Shown one piece after another: positions 31,954 through 40,176 of a DNA stretch of 64,000 bases. Position numbers and translations under genes: made by a program. Position 1 is the first letter of the stretch, and every line of letters begins with the position of its first letter. This DNA comes from Sphingobium sp. CECT 9361. GTDB lineage: Bacteria; Pseudomonadota; Alphaproteobacteria; Sphingomonadales; Sphingomonadaceae. The stretch is from positions 124,001 to 188,000 of the forward strand of contig NZ_CAKKNC010000004.1 of the NCBI RefSeq assembly GCF_918741285.1, given 5' to 3'. The notes beneath the pieces were generated by a model. It was not told where the DNA came from and made no database searches. It was given only the letters and a program-made list of their open reading frames with translations.

Positions 31954-32292
31954 ATGCTCCGTAAGGTCATGGCCAGTGTAATCGGCACCCGTATTGCTGC
32001 GGATACCGGCAAGTCATCGGGCGTACTCGGCGTCGCGGCCGGTCTGCTCGCCACCCGCGTCATCGCGCGCTCTCCCTTGGGTGCGCTGGTGCTGGGCGGC
32101 GGCTATATCGCGCACAAGATGCTGCAAAAAAAGCGGGAAATCGACGCCCTTGGTCCGCATGGCGCCGCCGTCCATGACGGCCTTGTCGAACCCGGCACGC
32201 CCCCTTTGACCGACGAGACGACAGCGCCAAAGGCATTACCCGCGCCGACAAAAGCCGTCAGGAAGCGCAAGCCCGCGAGCAAAACCGCATAG
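31954..32292 (+). CDS. Small protein with a glycine-rich hydrophobic segment, unknown function
   Basis: 112 residues from the ATG at 31954, where AAAAAGG stands at normal spacing; the ATG at 31948 would leave no spacing. A hydrophobic glycine-rich stretch (about 20-60, including ARSPLGALVLGGGYIAHKML) may enter the membrane. A basic C-terminus (KAVRKRKPASKTA) follows a Pro/Thr linker. I do not recognise a family. It lies 89 bases after fumC and 40 bases before gmk, and a 12-base perfect palindrome is found at 31900-31911 upstream. Confidence 0.6.
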   Translation: MLRKVMASVIGTRIAADTGKSSGVLGVAAGLLATRVIARSPLGALVLGGGYIAHKMLQKKREIDALGPHGAAVHDGLVEPGTPPLTDETTAPKALPAPTKAVRKRKPASKTA

Positions 32293-32332
32293 CGGACATT
32301 GACGCAACGGCCCGCCCACGGCAGTAGCAGGC

Positions 32333-33013
32333 ATGGCCGACACCTCCAGAATCGATCCGATCAACGACCCCCACGGTTTCAAGCGCCGCGGCGTTCTCTT
32401 CGTGCTGTCTTCTCCATCGGGCGCAGGCAAGTCGACCATCGCGCGCAAGCTGCTGGCTGCCGATCCGTCGCTCGTCATGTCGGTCTCCGCAACCACCCGC
32501 CCCATGCGGCCGGGCGAAGTGGACGGGAAAGATTATCACTTCGTCGATCTTGCCCAGTTTCGGCAGATGGTGGCCGATCACGAATTTCTCGAATGGGCCC
32601 ATGTCTTCGGCCATCGTTACGGCACGCCGCGCGCGCCGGTGGAAGCGATGCTGAAGTCCGGGCGCGATGTCCTGTTCGACATCGACTGGCAGGGCGCGCA
32701 GCAGCTTCACCAGATTGCGGGCGGCGACGTCGTCCGCGTGTTCATCCTGCCGCCATCGATGGAAGAACTCGAACGCCGCCTGCGCGGTCGCGCCACCGAT
32801 AGCGAGGAAGTCATCGAAGGCCGCATGAGCCGCGCGGCAGGCGAAATCGCACATTGGGACGGGTACGACTATGTCCTGTGCAATGACGATGCCGACGCCT
32901 GTTTCGAAAAGGTGCGCGGCATCCTCTATTCGGAACGCATGAAGCGCAGCCGCCAGACCGGCTTGATCGGCTTCATCCGCAAACTGCAGAAGGCCACCGG
33001 CGACGCCGATTAA
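32333..33013 (+). CDS. gmk: Guanylate kinase
   Basis: 226 residues. It phosphorylates GMP to GDP, feeding nucleotide and (p)ppGpp pools. The P-loop is SPSGAGKST (27-35), the GMP-binding region is VSATTRPMRPGEVDGKDYHF, then EFLEWAHVFGHRYGTP and FDIDWQGAQQL. The N-terminal 18 residues extend beyond the E. coli protein, and a start further downstream cannot be excluded. It follows the small unknown gene by 40 bases and may be cotranscribed. Confidence 0.95.
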   Translation: MADTSRIDPINDPHGFKRRGVLFVLSSPSGAGKSTIARKLLAADPSLVMSVSATTRPMRPGEVDGKDYHFVDLAQFRQMVADHEFLEWAHVFGHRYGTPRAPVEAMLKSGRDVLFDIDWQGAQQLHQIAGGDVVRVFILPPSMEELERRLRGRATDSEEVIEGRMSRAAGEIAHWDGYDYVLCNDDADACFEKVRGILYSERMKRSRQTGLIGFIRKLQKATGDAD

Positions 33014-33089
33014 CGCGTCGATACGGATAAAATTGGACACATAGGCGTTCCTGCGTCAGCCTTACGGCACAACAGGAGGGACTTCGTCC

Positions 33090-33737
33090 ATGATACGCAC
33101 TTTATTCGGCGGCCTGCTCGGCGGGCTCGCGCTGTTCCTGACGGGATTTGTGTTCTGGGGAACGCCGCTGGCGAACATCGGCTATACTACGGCTGAGCCT
33201 GCCGCGAGCACGAACCTTCAGGCGGCATTGGCGCAAACGCTGACGCAGACCGGAACGGGCGTCTATCTGATCCCCTCCACCACGACGAGCGAAGGCACCA
33301 TATTGTACGGCAAGGGACCGATTGCGCAGGTATTTTTCAACACCAGCGGTTATCCCTCGCTCGACAGTTCGGCGCTGATTGGCGGCCTGATCCTGGCGTT
33401 GGTGGTTGGCGTTTTGATCGCCCTGGCGCTAAGGCTGATCGCTGGCGACACAGCCACCCGCGTTCGTGCGACCGTGGCGTTCGCCATGGCTGCGGTACTG
33501 TGGATGCATGTCGGACAGCCGATCTTCAACCACGCGCCCTGGGGCTATTTCCTGTATTTCGCCTTCAGCGATTTCGTCGGGATAGTGTTGGCAGGCCTGA
33601 TCGCGGCCAAGCTGATGACGGACACACCGGCTACCGTCGCTGCCGCCCCGGTTACACCTGCGCCGAAATATAGCGACACAACCGACAGCAACAGCTTCGG
33701 TTCGCCGCTTCGTACGGATAACGATCCCCTGCCATAA
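33090..33737 (+). CDS. Membrane protein of unknown function
   Basis: 215 residues with AGGAGGG before the ATG. An N-terminal hydrophobic helix (1-24) is followed by an exported segment (about 30-95) that contains YLIPSTTTSEGTILYGKGPI, then three more helices (about 96-120, 128-146, 152-178) and a polar tail. The four-helix layout with an extracytoplasmic domain after helix 1 recurs in sphingomonad proteins I cannot name. Monocistronic and closed by a terminator. Confidence 0.7.
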   Translation: MIRTLFGGLLGGLALFLTGFVFWGTPLANIGYTTAEPAASTNLQAALAQTLTQTGTGVYLIPSTTTSEGTILYGKGPIAQVFFNTSGYPSLDSSALIGGLILALVVGVLIALALRLIAGDTATRVRATVAFAMAAVLWMHVGQPIFNHAPWGYFLYFAFSDFVGIVLAGLIAAKLMTDTPATVAAAPVTPAPKYSDTTDSNSFGSPLRTDNDPLP

Positions 33738-33757
33738 CGGCAGGGGTCGCTTTTCTC
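33725..33757 (+). terminator. Intrinsic terminator
   Basis: CCCCTGCC and GGCAGGGG pair around ATAAC and lead to TCGCTTTTCTC. The stem begins within the last codons of the preceding gene. Confidence 0.75.
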
Positions 33758-33761
33758 AGAA

Positions 33762-34508
33762 TTATTGCGCCGGTGCTGGGGCCGCAGGGGCCGCAGTGCC
33801 GGTCAATGCCTGGGCAGCAGGCTTGTTGGATGCATCGACCGAACCGTCAGCCATCATAGCCTTCGCCATCGTCGTGGCTTCTTCCTTCGCCTTGGGATCG
33901 GCGCTGGTTTGGCTGGCGCCGATCAAGCCGCTCAGCAGCAGGTTCTTCGCAATCGGATCGGCAGCATTTTCCGCCACCGACTTGCGGGCCAGCGTAATGC
34001 CTTCGGCATACAACGGATCGGCCCCTGCCTTGTCCTGCTTGATCAGCTTGGCGTTACCCAGTTGGACCAAAATCCCGCCCAGAATATTGCGGCTGGTCGC
34101 ATCTGTGGGCTTGGCAGCGACGAGCTTGCGCCAATGGGGAACGCTTTCCTCGTACAGCGTAAGGGTCTTGTCGATCTGCTGCTGCGCCCCTGCGGCGGCC
34201 GCAGCAGCATAGAGCGCATTCGCCAGAAAGTTGACGTTGTCCATATTGGCGGGCTGCGTCTGTACGGCGGTGCGGATGGCGGGGAGAGCAGCCTCGTATT
34301 TAGCCAATGCACCGGCATTGTCGCCAGCTTGCTGCGCAGCCTGTCCGGCGGTGAAATCGGTAACGGCCTTGTTGAAGGCAGTGACCTGATCGGGGGTCAT
34401 TTGTCCGGCGGGGGCGGGAGCCGCTGCTGGCTGAGCCGGAGCGGCCTCCTGCGCAAAAGCAGGGGCGGATGCAGTCAACATGAGGGCAATAAGAGCGGTA
34501 CGGGTCAA
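33762..34508 (-). CDS. Exported TPR-like protein of unknown function
   Basis: 248 residues from a TTG at 34508, chosen because CAGGAG lies 9 bases before it and a Sec signal peptide starts there (TALIALMLTASAPAFAQ). A start at 34556 would push the signal inside. An Ala/Pro linker is followed by helical repeats (about 45-215) like AGDNAGALAKYEAALPAIRT and QLGNAKLIKQDKAGADPLYAEG, a tetratricopeptide-like pattern, then a Pro/Ala tail. Periplasmic scaffold or binding role is likely; no partner is evident. Confidence 0.75.
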   Translation of the reverse strand: MTRTALIALMLTASAPAFAQEAAPAQPAAAPAPAGQMTPDQVTAFNKAVTDFTAGQAAQQAGDNAGALAKYEAALPAIRTAVQTQPANMDNVNFLANALYAAAAAAGAQQQIDKTLTLYEESVPHWRKLVAAKPTDATSRNILGGILVQLGNAKLIKQDKAGADPLYAEGITLARKSVAENAADPIAKNLLLSGLIGASQTSADPKAKEEATTMAKAMMADGSVDASNKPAAQALTGTAAPAAPAPAQ

Positions 34509-34598
34509 CGCGATAGTCTCCTGACTGGCGGTGCGCACCGGCTTGGGGTCAGGCACGCATCCGTAATGAATTGAAACGGGCTGACAATCGGACGATCA

Positions 34599-35294
34599 TC
34601 AGACAGAAACCATCCTACAGAAAGCAACGGCAGCGTCAAATTCACGGCGGTGGGCATCGGCTTGCGCTTGGGCCTGCGCATCCTGCCCCCAAAGCTCCGC
34701 CTGCCAGATCGAATCCAGTTCTGACGCGTTCCAGATGACGTCGGGTTCCGCATCGCCATTTACCACCGCCAGACCGAGAACGAGGGAGCCTGTCAGGGTC
34801 ACCAAGGTCGATAGCGGCGCGAGCGTGAAAGCACCGTGCGCCGCCACTATTTCGGCCAATCGGCTTACCGTTTCGTCAGGCTGAGCCACATGAACGATAC
34901 CGTTGGTGATCCGAAACGCGACATCGTATCGCCGCCGCGCCCACTCCAGCCACGGATCCCATTCGGCGGCCTGTCGCGCAATCAGCGGTTGCGGGTTTTC
35001 CGCACGATAACAGAGCAGGTCGGTTTCGGCGTACCGAGCGATTCCTGCGGCGAAACTCTCATGATTAGGGCCGACTTGGTCGATTGCCGCGTTCGCAAAG
35101 CCGGTTGCCGTCATGGTCAGCGGGTCCAGATCGTCCCCCTGTGCATCCCATTCCGCCGCGATTACATTCGCAATCGCCTGCGTCGGCAGCAGCAAAGGCG
35201 CGCGCGCCGGGGTCCGTACCATGCGGCCATCCAGCGCAATCTGCCAGCCATCCTCGACGGGACGAGCCTCCACCTGTTTGTAGAAACGCTTCAT
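34599..35294 (-). CDS. ATP12 family F1-ATPase assembly chaperone
   Basis: 231 residues. The family shields the alpha subunit of F1 during ATP synthase assembly; in bacteria it is found in alphaproteobacteria, consistent with mitochondrial descent. Landmarks: MKRFYKQVEARPVEDGWQI at the N-terminus, LDGRMVRTPARAPLLLPTQA, EWDAQGDDLDPLTMT, and ETDLLCYRAENPQPL with the conserved R-E-W region following. It is the last gene of a leftward operon, 10 bases after a small membrane protein gene. Confidence 0.93.
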   Translation of the reverse strand: MKRFYKQVEARPVEDGWQIALDGRMVRTPARAPLLLPTQAIANVIAAEWDAQGDDLDPLTMTATGFANAAIDQVGPNHESFAAGIARYAETDLLCYRAENPQPLIARQAAEWDPWLEWARRRYDVAFRITNGIVHVAQPDETVSRLAEIVAAHGAFTLAPLSTLVTLTGSLVLGLAVVNGDAEPDVIWNASELDSIWQAELWGQDAQAQAQADAHRREFDAAVAFCRMVSV

Positions 35295-35304
35295 TTTTTT
35301 GGGG

Positions 35305-35565
35305 TCAGGCCGATGGCGGCGTGCGCCATGCGCGCAGCAGCATGCGGGGGATGACGATCGTCTGCGCCATGCCGACCGTCGCGATGATCGCGCCCATGAT
35401 CTTGGCTTCCTTGCCCTGCACCCAGGAAAAGCGCTGCATCATGATGAGAAAACCGAACATCAGGATGAAGACGCCCGACAGGCGGAACAGGTTGATGAAC
35501 AGCAATCGCTCGCGCGCTGCCTTGTTCGGGTCGACCGGGGGAAGGTTGGGTTCGCTATCGCTCAT
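35305..35565 (-). CDS. Small two-helix membrane protein
   Basis: 86 residues. Two hydrophobic helices (about 23-44 and 54-73) join through a short basic turn (RFSWVQGKEAK). The start overlaps the stop of the HAD hydrolase gene (ATGA), and ATP12 follows by 10 bases, so it is clearly translated within the operon. No domain is recognised. Position before ATP12 suggests, without proof, an envelope or ATP synthase link. Confidence 0.8.
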   Translation of the reverse strand: MSDSEPNLPPVDPNKAARERLLFINLFRLSGVFILMFGFLIMMQRFSWVQGKEAKIMGAIIATVGMAQTIVIPRMLLRAWRTPPSA

Positions 35566-36218
35566 GGCGTGCCGATATGGCGACCAAGGTCGACACTGTC
35601 CACCGCGACGGCCACCGCACCGACTTCGATCAGTTCTTCGGGCAAATGATAGCCCCAGTTGACGCCGATGGCCCGCACCCCTGCGCTGACCCCCATTTCG
35701 ATGTCATATGTCGTATCGCCGATCATCACGGTCGTTTCTGGCACAGCGCCTGCCTCCGCCATCGCTTCCATCAACATCCCCGGATGCGGCTTCGACGGAT
35801 GGCGATCCGCCGTCTGGAGCGTCACGAAACGATCGAGTATCCCATGCTGCGTCAGACACAGATTGAGGCCGCGATCCGATTTGCCCGTCGCCACGCCCAG
35901 CAACCAGCCCCGCGCCAGCAATATATCGAGCAGTTCGGCGATGCCTTCATAGAGCGGTTCGCTGACGTCGCCCTCACTCCGCATGGCGCGAAAGGCTTCG
36001 CGATACTGGTCCGACACATGGTTGTGAAACGCATCGTCCGCCTCTGGCAACAGCTTCGCCATGGCATGGGGCAGCGAAAGCCCGACGACCGACAGGATCG
36101 CCGGTCGATCCGGCGCGGGCAGCTTAACCGCATCGAATGCGCGTGCCATGGCGGCACAGATGCTATGCTGGCTGTCGACCAGCGTCCCATCGCAGTCGAA
36201 AAGCGCCAGCGGACGCAT
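35562..36218 (-). CDS. HAD-IA family hydrolase (phosphoglycolate phosphatase-like)
   Basis: 218 residues. HAD motif I is LFDCDGTLVDS (nucleophile Asp near residue 8), motif II VATGKSD, motif III HPSKPHP lysine, and motif IV MIGDTTYDIEMG. A helical cap lies between motifs I and II. This is the Gph-like phosphatase group acting on small phosphorylated metabolites; the substrate is not determined. The start overlaps the rluA-like stop by one base (TGATG) and the stop overlaps the next gene. Confidence 0.9.
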   Translation of the reverse strand: MRPLALFDCDGTLVDSQHSICAAMARAFDAVKLPAPDRPAILSVVGLSLPHAMAKLLPEADDAFHNHVSDQYREAFRAMRSEGDVSEPLYEGIAELLDILLARGWLLGVATGKSDRGLNLCLTQHGILDRFVTLQTADRHPSKPHPGMLMEAMAEAGAVPETTVMIGDTTYDIEMGVSAGVRAIGVNWGYHLPEELIEVGAVAVAVDSVDLGRHIGTP

Positions 36219-37660
36219 CAGCGCGTGCCTCTGCCCCGCCGTTCGCCGCGCCGTTCCTTGCGCACGGCCTTGGCATGCTGGCGCGCGAACTTCTTTTCAT
36301 CGTCGCGCGTGGGCGTGGTGTCGATCTCATCGTCCAGCGGCATGTCGCCCAGTTCCATGTCGAACGCCATGTCGGCCATGCTTTCGGCGAAATGGGTGGG
36401 CAGTTCCGCCATCACATCGACATGCCCGCCATCGGGATGGTCGATGCGGATACGCCGCGCATGCAGGTGCATCTTCCGGCTGATCGTGCCGGACAGGAAC
36501 GATTCCTTGCCGCCATATTTGCCGTCGCCCACGATAGGGTGCCCAATCGCCGCCATATGCACGCGCAATTGATGCGTGCGACCGGAAAATGGCTGTAGTT
36601 CCACCCACGCCGCGCGATTGCCTGCGCGTTCGATGATGCGATAGCGGGTGCGCGCAGGCAGCCCTTCCTTCTCATCGACATGCATCTTCTCGCCGCCGGT
36701 GCCGGGTTGCTTGGCAAGCGGCAAGTCGATCATGCCGTCGCGCACATCGGGCACACCGACGACCAGCGCCCAGTAAATCTTGCGCGCGGTACGGCTGGAA
36801 AACGCCTTGGCGAAATAGCCTGCCGAGCGCGCCGAGCGCGCAATCAGCAACGCGCCGGACGTATCCTTGTCCAGCCGATGCACCAGCTTGGGCCGCTGTT
36901 CGCTGTCAAACATCAGCGCATCGAGCAAACCATCGACATGCGAATCGGTCTTCGTGCCGCCCTGCGTCGCCAGACCCGGCGGCTTGTTGAGGACAATCGC
37001 CTGATCGTCGCGATGGATGACCATGTCCTGCGCGAACGCGATTTCATCGTCCGACAGCAAAATCTGCTTCTTTGCCCGCGCGGGCTTTTCCGGGCGCGGC
37101 GCTTTCGCTTCAGCGGGAGGCACCCGGATCGTCTGGCCATCGGCGACGCGATCCCCCGGCGCGGCGCGCGCGCCATCGACGCGCAACTGCCCGGTCCGCG
37201 CCCAGCGCGATACGACGTTGAACCCCACATCGGGCAGATGCCGCTGAAACCAGCGATCCAGGCGAATACCGTCATCGTCCTGCGCCACGCGGAACTGGCG
37301 TACGTCCAGCGTAACGCCCGCGTCCTTCACCGGCTTGGGCGCGACGGCGACCTTTTCGACCTTCGGCTTGGCAGTGCGCGCAGGTGCTTTTCTGGCAACA
37401 TCCTTCGTATCGCGCGGCGGGCCGCTCTTGCCGGTCGGCTTCTTGGCGCCGAATTTTGCGCCAAAGCCCTTGCCCGGCTTCGCGCCATCCTTGGCAACGG
37501 GGAATGATTTCCCGGCACTGCGGCCGCGCGAAGGCGGCTTGGGCGCACCCTTGGGCGCTGCGGACTTGCCAGTCGGTCGACCCGTGGCCCCACTCGTTGG
37601 CCCCTTTGTCGGCCCATTGGTCGGTCTGCCGGGACCACGTCCGGTCGGTCCACTCTTCAT
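36218..37660 (-). CDS. RluA family pseudouridine synthase with a long basic N-terminal tail
   Basis: 480 residues. The first 110 or so are low-complexity Lys, Pro, Gly and Arg, likely an RNA-binding tail. An S4 domain follows (about 115-190; IRLDRWFQRHLPDVGFNVVS). The catalytic domain has HRLDKDTSGALLIARS with Asp264, plus FSGRTHQLRVHMAAIGHPIVG. It isomerises uridine in rRNA; RluC-like specificity for 23S rRNA is probable but not proved. A second basic tail closes the protein (QHAKAVRKERRGERRGRG). Its start overlaps the crcB stop (ATGA). Confidence 0.92.
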   Translation of the reverse strand: MKSGPTGRGPGRPTNGPTKGPTSGATGRPTGKSAAPKGAPKPPSRGRSAGKSFPVAKDGAKPGKGFGAKFGAKKPTGKSGPPRDTKDVARKAPARTAKPKVEKVAVAPKPVKDAGVTLDVRQFRVAQDDDGIRLDRWFQRHLPDVGFNVVSRWARTGQLRVDGARAAPGDRVADGQTIRVPPAEAKAPRPEKPARAKKQILLSDDEIAFAQDMVIHRDDQAIVLNKPPGLATQGGTKTDSHVDGLLDALMFDSEQRPKLVHRLDKDTSGALLIARSARSAGYFAKAFSSRTARKIYWALVVGVPDVRDGMIDLPLAKQPGTGGEKMHVDEKEGLPARTRYRIIERAGNRAAWVELQPFSGRTHQLRVHMAAIGHPIVGDGKYGGKESFLSGTISRKMHLHARRIRIDHPDGGHVDVMAELPTHFAESMADMAFDMELGDMPLDDEIDTTPTRDDEKKFARQHAKAVRKERRGERRGRGTR

Positions 37661-38037
37661 GCTACACTCCGAACGATAAACAGGCCAAAGCTGAGCGCGG
37701 CCAGCGCACCCAGCACGGACGCAAGAACATAACCGACAGCCATAAGGCCCTGCCCACGCTCGATCATCAGCACCGTTTCAAGGCTGAACGCGGAAAAAGT
37801 TGTGAAGCCCCCCAGCACGCCGACACCCAGGAGCAATCGAATCTGCTCGCCATTGGCGGGCGTGGTGCGGGTCAATGTCCCCACGAGCAAGCCCATGGCG
37901 AGGCCGCCAAGCAGATTGGCGGCAAGCGTGCCCCAGGGATAGGATGCGCCGAGCATGTGCGTGGATATGCGCCCGAGCTGATAGCGCAGCGCCGCCCCGA
38001 CGGCGCCGCCCGCCATGACGAGGAAGGTTTGGTTCAT
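37657..38037 (-). CDS. crcB: Fluoride efflux channel CrcB (Fluc)
   Basis: 126 residues, four membrane helices. Family signatures are GGAVGAALRYQLGR, GTLAANLLGGLAMG (conserved Asn in the pore) and GVLGGFTTFSAFSLE with the phenylalanine-box TFS. Dimers form a dual-topology fluoride channel in the inner membrane. It leads a leftward operon crcB-rluA-HAD-membrane protein-ATP12. No fluoride riboswitch is evident upstream. Confidence 0.95.
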   Translation of the reverse strand: MNQTFLVMAGGAVGAALRYQLGRISTHMLGASYPWGTLAANLLGGLAMGLLVGTLTRTTPANGEQIRLLLGVGVLGGFTTFSAFSLETVLMIERGQGLMAVGYVLASVLGALAALSFGLFIVRSVA

Positions 38038-38094
38038 GGGAATACGCCCTAGAGGGTTTTGCCTCCGGCGTCACCCCTGCGTCGGCAAAGGCCC

Positions 38095-38856
38095 CTAGCG
38101 ACCTTTATTGGCAACCATATCGACAGCAGTGCCGCCACCCGGTGCCTTCGCGAATGTCATGAAATAGGCACCATCGTCGCTGCCTCGCACCCCGCCCAGC
38201 ACATGCTCGCCATTCATCAACTGATGCTCGGCATTATACCCTGCGCGCTTTGCCTGCGTGTAGTAAAAGTCGATCACATCCTGCATCGGCGCGCCTGCCA
38301 CAAAGCTGACTGCCCGGATCGCACAGGACGCGCCGTCCGCTCCCGCCGCTTCAACGAGCGCAGCGCCCGGATAGAGCCCAAAAGGTTCGGGCAAGCGCGA
38401 TGCCCACTGCATCCCGTAATCGGGTTTCGCATTGCAGCCACCTGCGGTCGCGTGACGCTTCCCCTGTTCGCGGGCCAGCGCCCCCAGAGTAGCAGGACCA
38501 TCCGGCCCGCAATCGGGGCAAGGCTGTGCCTGGGTCGCCTCGGGCGCATGGAGCAGCTTGCCGCCAACCAGCCTGAGCGCCTGCGCCGACGCCTCTGCAC
38601 CTTTCAGCGTAGGCACGCCGCCACTAATGGGCTTCTCGCCGGTCCGCACGGCATTGATGTTGGATTGCGCCGTCAGATTGGGATCGACGACAATCGGCCC
38701 TTCCAGCGCACCCCTGATAGCCGGATCGCTGACAGTGTTCGTCAGGTCCGCATCGAGCGCGTTGAGCGCGTCGTCCTTGCCGCCGCTGCTGCATCCTGCG
38801 AGCAGCAGAGAAGAGGCAAGGCATAAAGCCAGCTTCGTCGAAACAGTGCGGATCAT
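38095..38856 (-). CDS. Lipoprotein of unknown function
   Basis: 253 residues from the ATG at 38856, supported by AAAGGAG 8 bases upstream and by a signal peptide ending in lipobox LLAGC. The mature part has a Ser/Gly/Lys/Asp linker, then QALRLVGGKLLHAPEA, a CPDC pair, and a C-terminal half with IDFYYTQAKRAGYNAEHQL and FMTFAKAPGGGTAVDMVANK. Conserved cysteines (CPDC; GGCN; SCAI) suggest disulfides. The layout recalls sphingomonad envelope lipoproteins, but no function is known. Confidence 0.75.
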   Translation of the reverse strand: MIRTVSTKLALCLASSLLLAGCSSGGKDDALNALDADLTNTVSDPAIRGALEGPIVVDPNLTAQSNINAVRTGEKPISGGVPTLKGAEASAQALRLVGGKLLHAPEATQAQPCPDCGPDGPATLGALAREQGKRHATAGGCNAKPDYGMQWASRLPEPFGLYPGAALVEAAGADGASCAIRAVSFVAGAPMQDVIDFYYTQAKRAGYNAEHQLMNGEHVLGGVRGSDDGAYFMTFAKAPGGGTAVDMVANKGR

Positions 38857-38985
38857 AGGCGGGCTCCTTTCCCAAGGCCTTCGAATATCACGAAATGGTA
38901 AACAGACAGGTGCGCGCCGGATTGCCATGCCATTTTCGCTGCATTGGTCCTTGAAGCAATAGGCGGGGAAGGCCATCTTCTACAC

Positions 38986-39207
38986 ATGCTGAACATTCTT
39001 TCCGGCCTGATCGGCCTCGTCGCCTTGCTCTTCATGTTGCCGACGATCATTCCGTTTTTGGGCTGGGCGAACTGGCTTATCGTACCGATCGCCCTGTTCG
39101 GGGCGTTGGTGGGCGTTGTATCCTCCCGGAATGGCGGGCGTAATTTCTGCCTGATCGTCGCGGCGTTGGGCGTGTTTCGTCTGGTGCTTGGCGGCGGTCT
39201 TATCTGA
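38986..39207 (+). CDS. Small membrane protein
   Basis: 73 residues from the ATG at 38986. GGGGAAGG lies upstream at rather wide spacing. Two or three hydrophobic segments cover nearly the whole chain (LSGLIGLVALLFMLPTIIPF; WLIVPIALFGALVGVVSS; LIVAALGVFRLVLGGGLI). No family is recognised beyond a general resemblance to small alphaproteobacterial membrane proteins. It lies 15 bases before rarD and may be cotranscribed. Confidence 0.65.
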   Translation: MLNILSGLIGLVALLFMLPTIIPFLGWANWLIVPIALFGALVGVVSSRNGGRNFCLIVAALGVFRLVLGGGLI

Positions 39208-39222
39208 TCTGCTGCAGCGACC

Positions 39223-40143
39223 GTGGTCAAATCGATAGCGCCCGATCCCGAAGCGCACACACCGCCCAACGGTCTCCTCTTCGGCATCGGGGCCTATTTC
39301 CTGTGGGGGCTGTTACCCCTTTATTTCAAGCTGCTGCCGACGGTCGGTCCGGTCGAAATTGTGGCCAGCCGCATCCTGTTCTCGCTGATATTGATGATTG
39401 CGATACTGGGGGCGACCGGTGCTTTGGGCGATTTCGGCCGCACTCTGCGCGACCGGCGCACGATGATTGCCATGACCGGCAGCGCCCTGCTGATTGCCAT
39501 CAATTGGTTGGTGTATATCTGGGCCGTTGCCAACGATCATATCGTTGCGGCCAGCCTGGGCTATTTTCTTAACCCTCTGGTCAACGTCCTTCTGGGCGTC
39601 TTGGTGCTGAAAGAAAAGCTGCGCCCGGTTCAAATCGCCGCAATCCTCGTCGCCGCCATAGGCGTGGCGGTCATGGCAGTGTCGGCAATAAATACGCTAT
39701 GGATCAGCATAACCTTGGCGGTCAGCTTCGCATTGTACGGCCTGATCCGCAAAACGGCGGCGGTTGGCCCTCGCCAGGGGCTTGCCGCTGAAACTTTAAT
39801 CCTCACGCCTATAGCCGCGGCTTATGCCATCTGGCTCGTCAGTCAGGGGCAAGCGGCGTTCGGCAAGGATGTAGCAACCTCGATCTTGCTGGCGCTTAGC
39901 GGAATCGTTACATCGGTGCCGTTGCTGTTGTTCGCGACCGCTGCGCGGCGCATGCCTTTATCGATGCTGGGGCTGCTGCAATATCTCGCACCGACAATTC
40001 AGTTTCTGATTGGCGTCCTGCTGTTCGACGAAACGCTCAGCCGCGGTCAGATGATCAGCTTTGTGTTGATCTGGGCTGGCTTGATACTCTTCACGGTCGA
40101 TCTGTTGCGGTCCACCCGTGCGGCCCGCCTTGCTTTGACATAA
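39223..40143 (+). CDS. rarD: EamA family transporter RarD
   Basis: 306 residues from a GTG at 39223, the only start that keeps the first helix whole. Ten membrane helices in two EamA halves. RarD landmarks: GAYFLWGLLPLYFKLL, VEIVASRILFSL, INWLVYIWAVANDHIVAASLGYF and ITLAVSFALYGLIRKTA. Despite the name (chloramphenicol resistance), the transported substrate is unknown. No Shine-Dalgarno sequence is evident, which would fit coupling to the small upstream gene. Confidence 0.9.
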   Translation: MVKSIAPDPEAHTPPNGLLFGIGAYFLWGLLPLYFKLLPTVGPVEIVASRILFSLILMIAILGATGALGDFGRTLRDRRTMIAMTGSALLIAINWLVYIWAVANDHIVAASLGYFLNPLVNVLLGVLVLKEKLRPVQIAAILVAAIGVAVMAVSAINTLWISITLAVSFALYGLIRKTAAVGPRQGLAAETLILTPIAAAYAIWLVSQGQAAFGKDVATSILLALSGIVTSVPLLLFATAARRMPLSMLGLLQYLAPTIQFLIGVLLFDETLSRGQMISFVLIWAGLILFTVDLLRSTRAARLALT

Positions 40144-40176
40144 AATCAAAGCAGGCGATCAGCGCTCAGCGACCCT

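Noticed and set aside
37990..38094. Fluoride riboswitch upstream of crcB
   Set aside because: The leader has a GGGGTGACGCC stretch but not the conserved GGNGAUG core or pseudoknot partners of the crcB motif.
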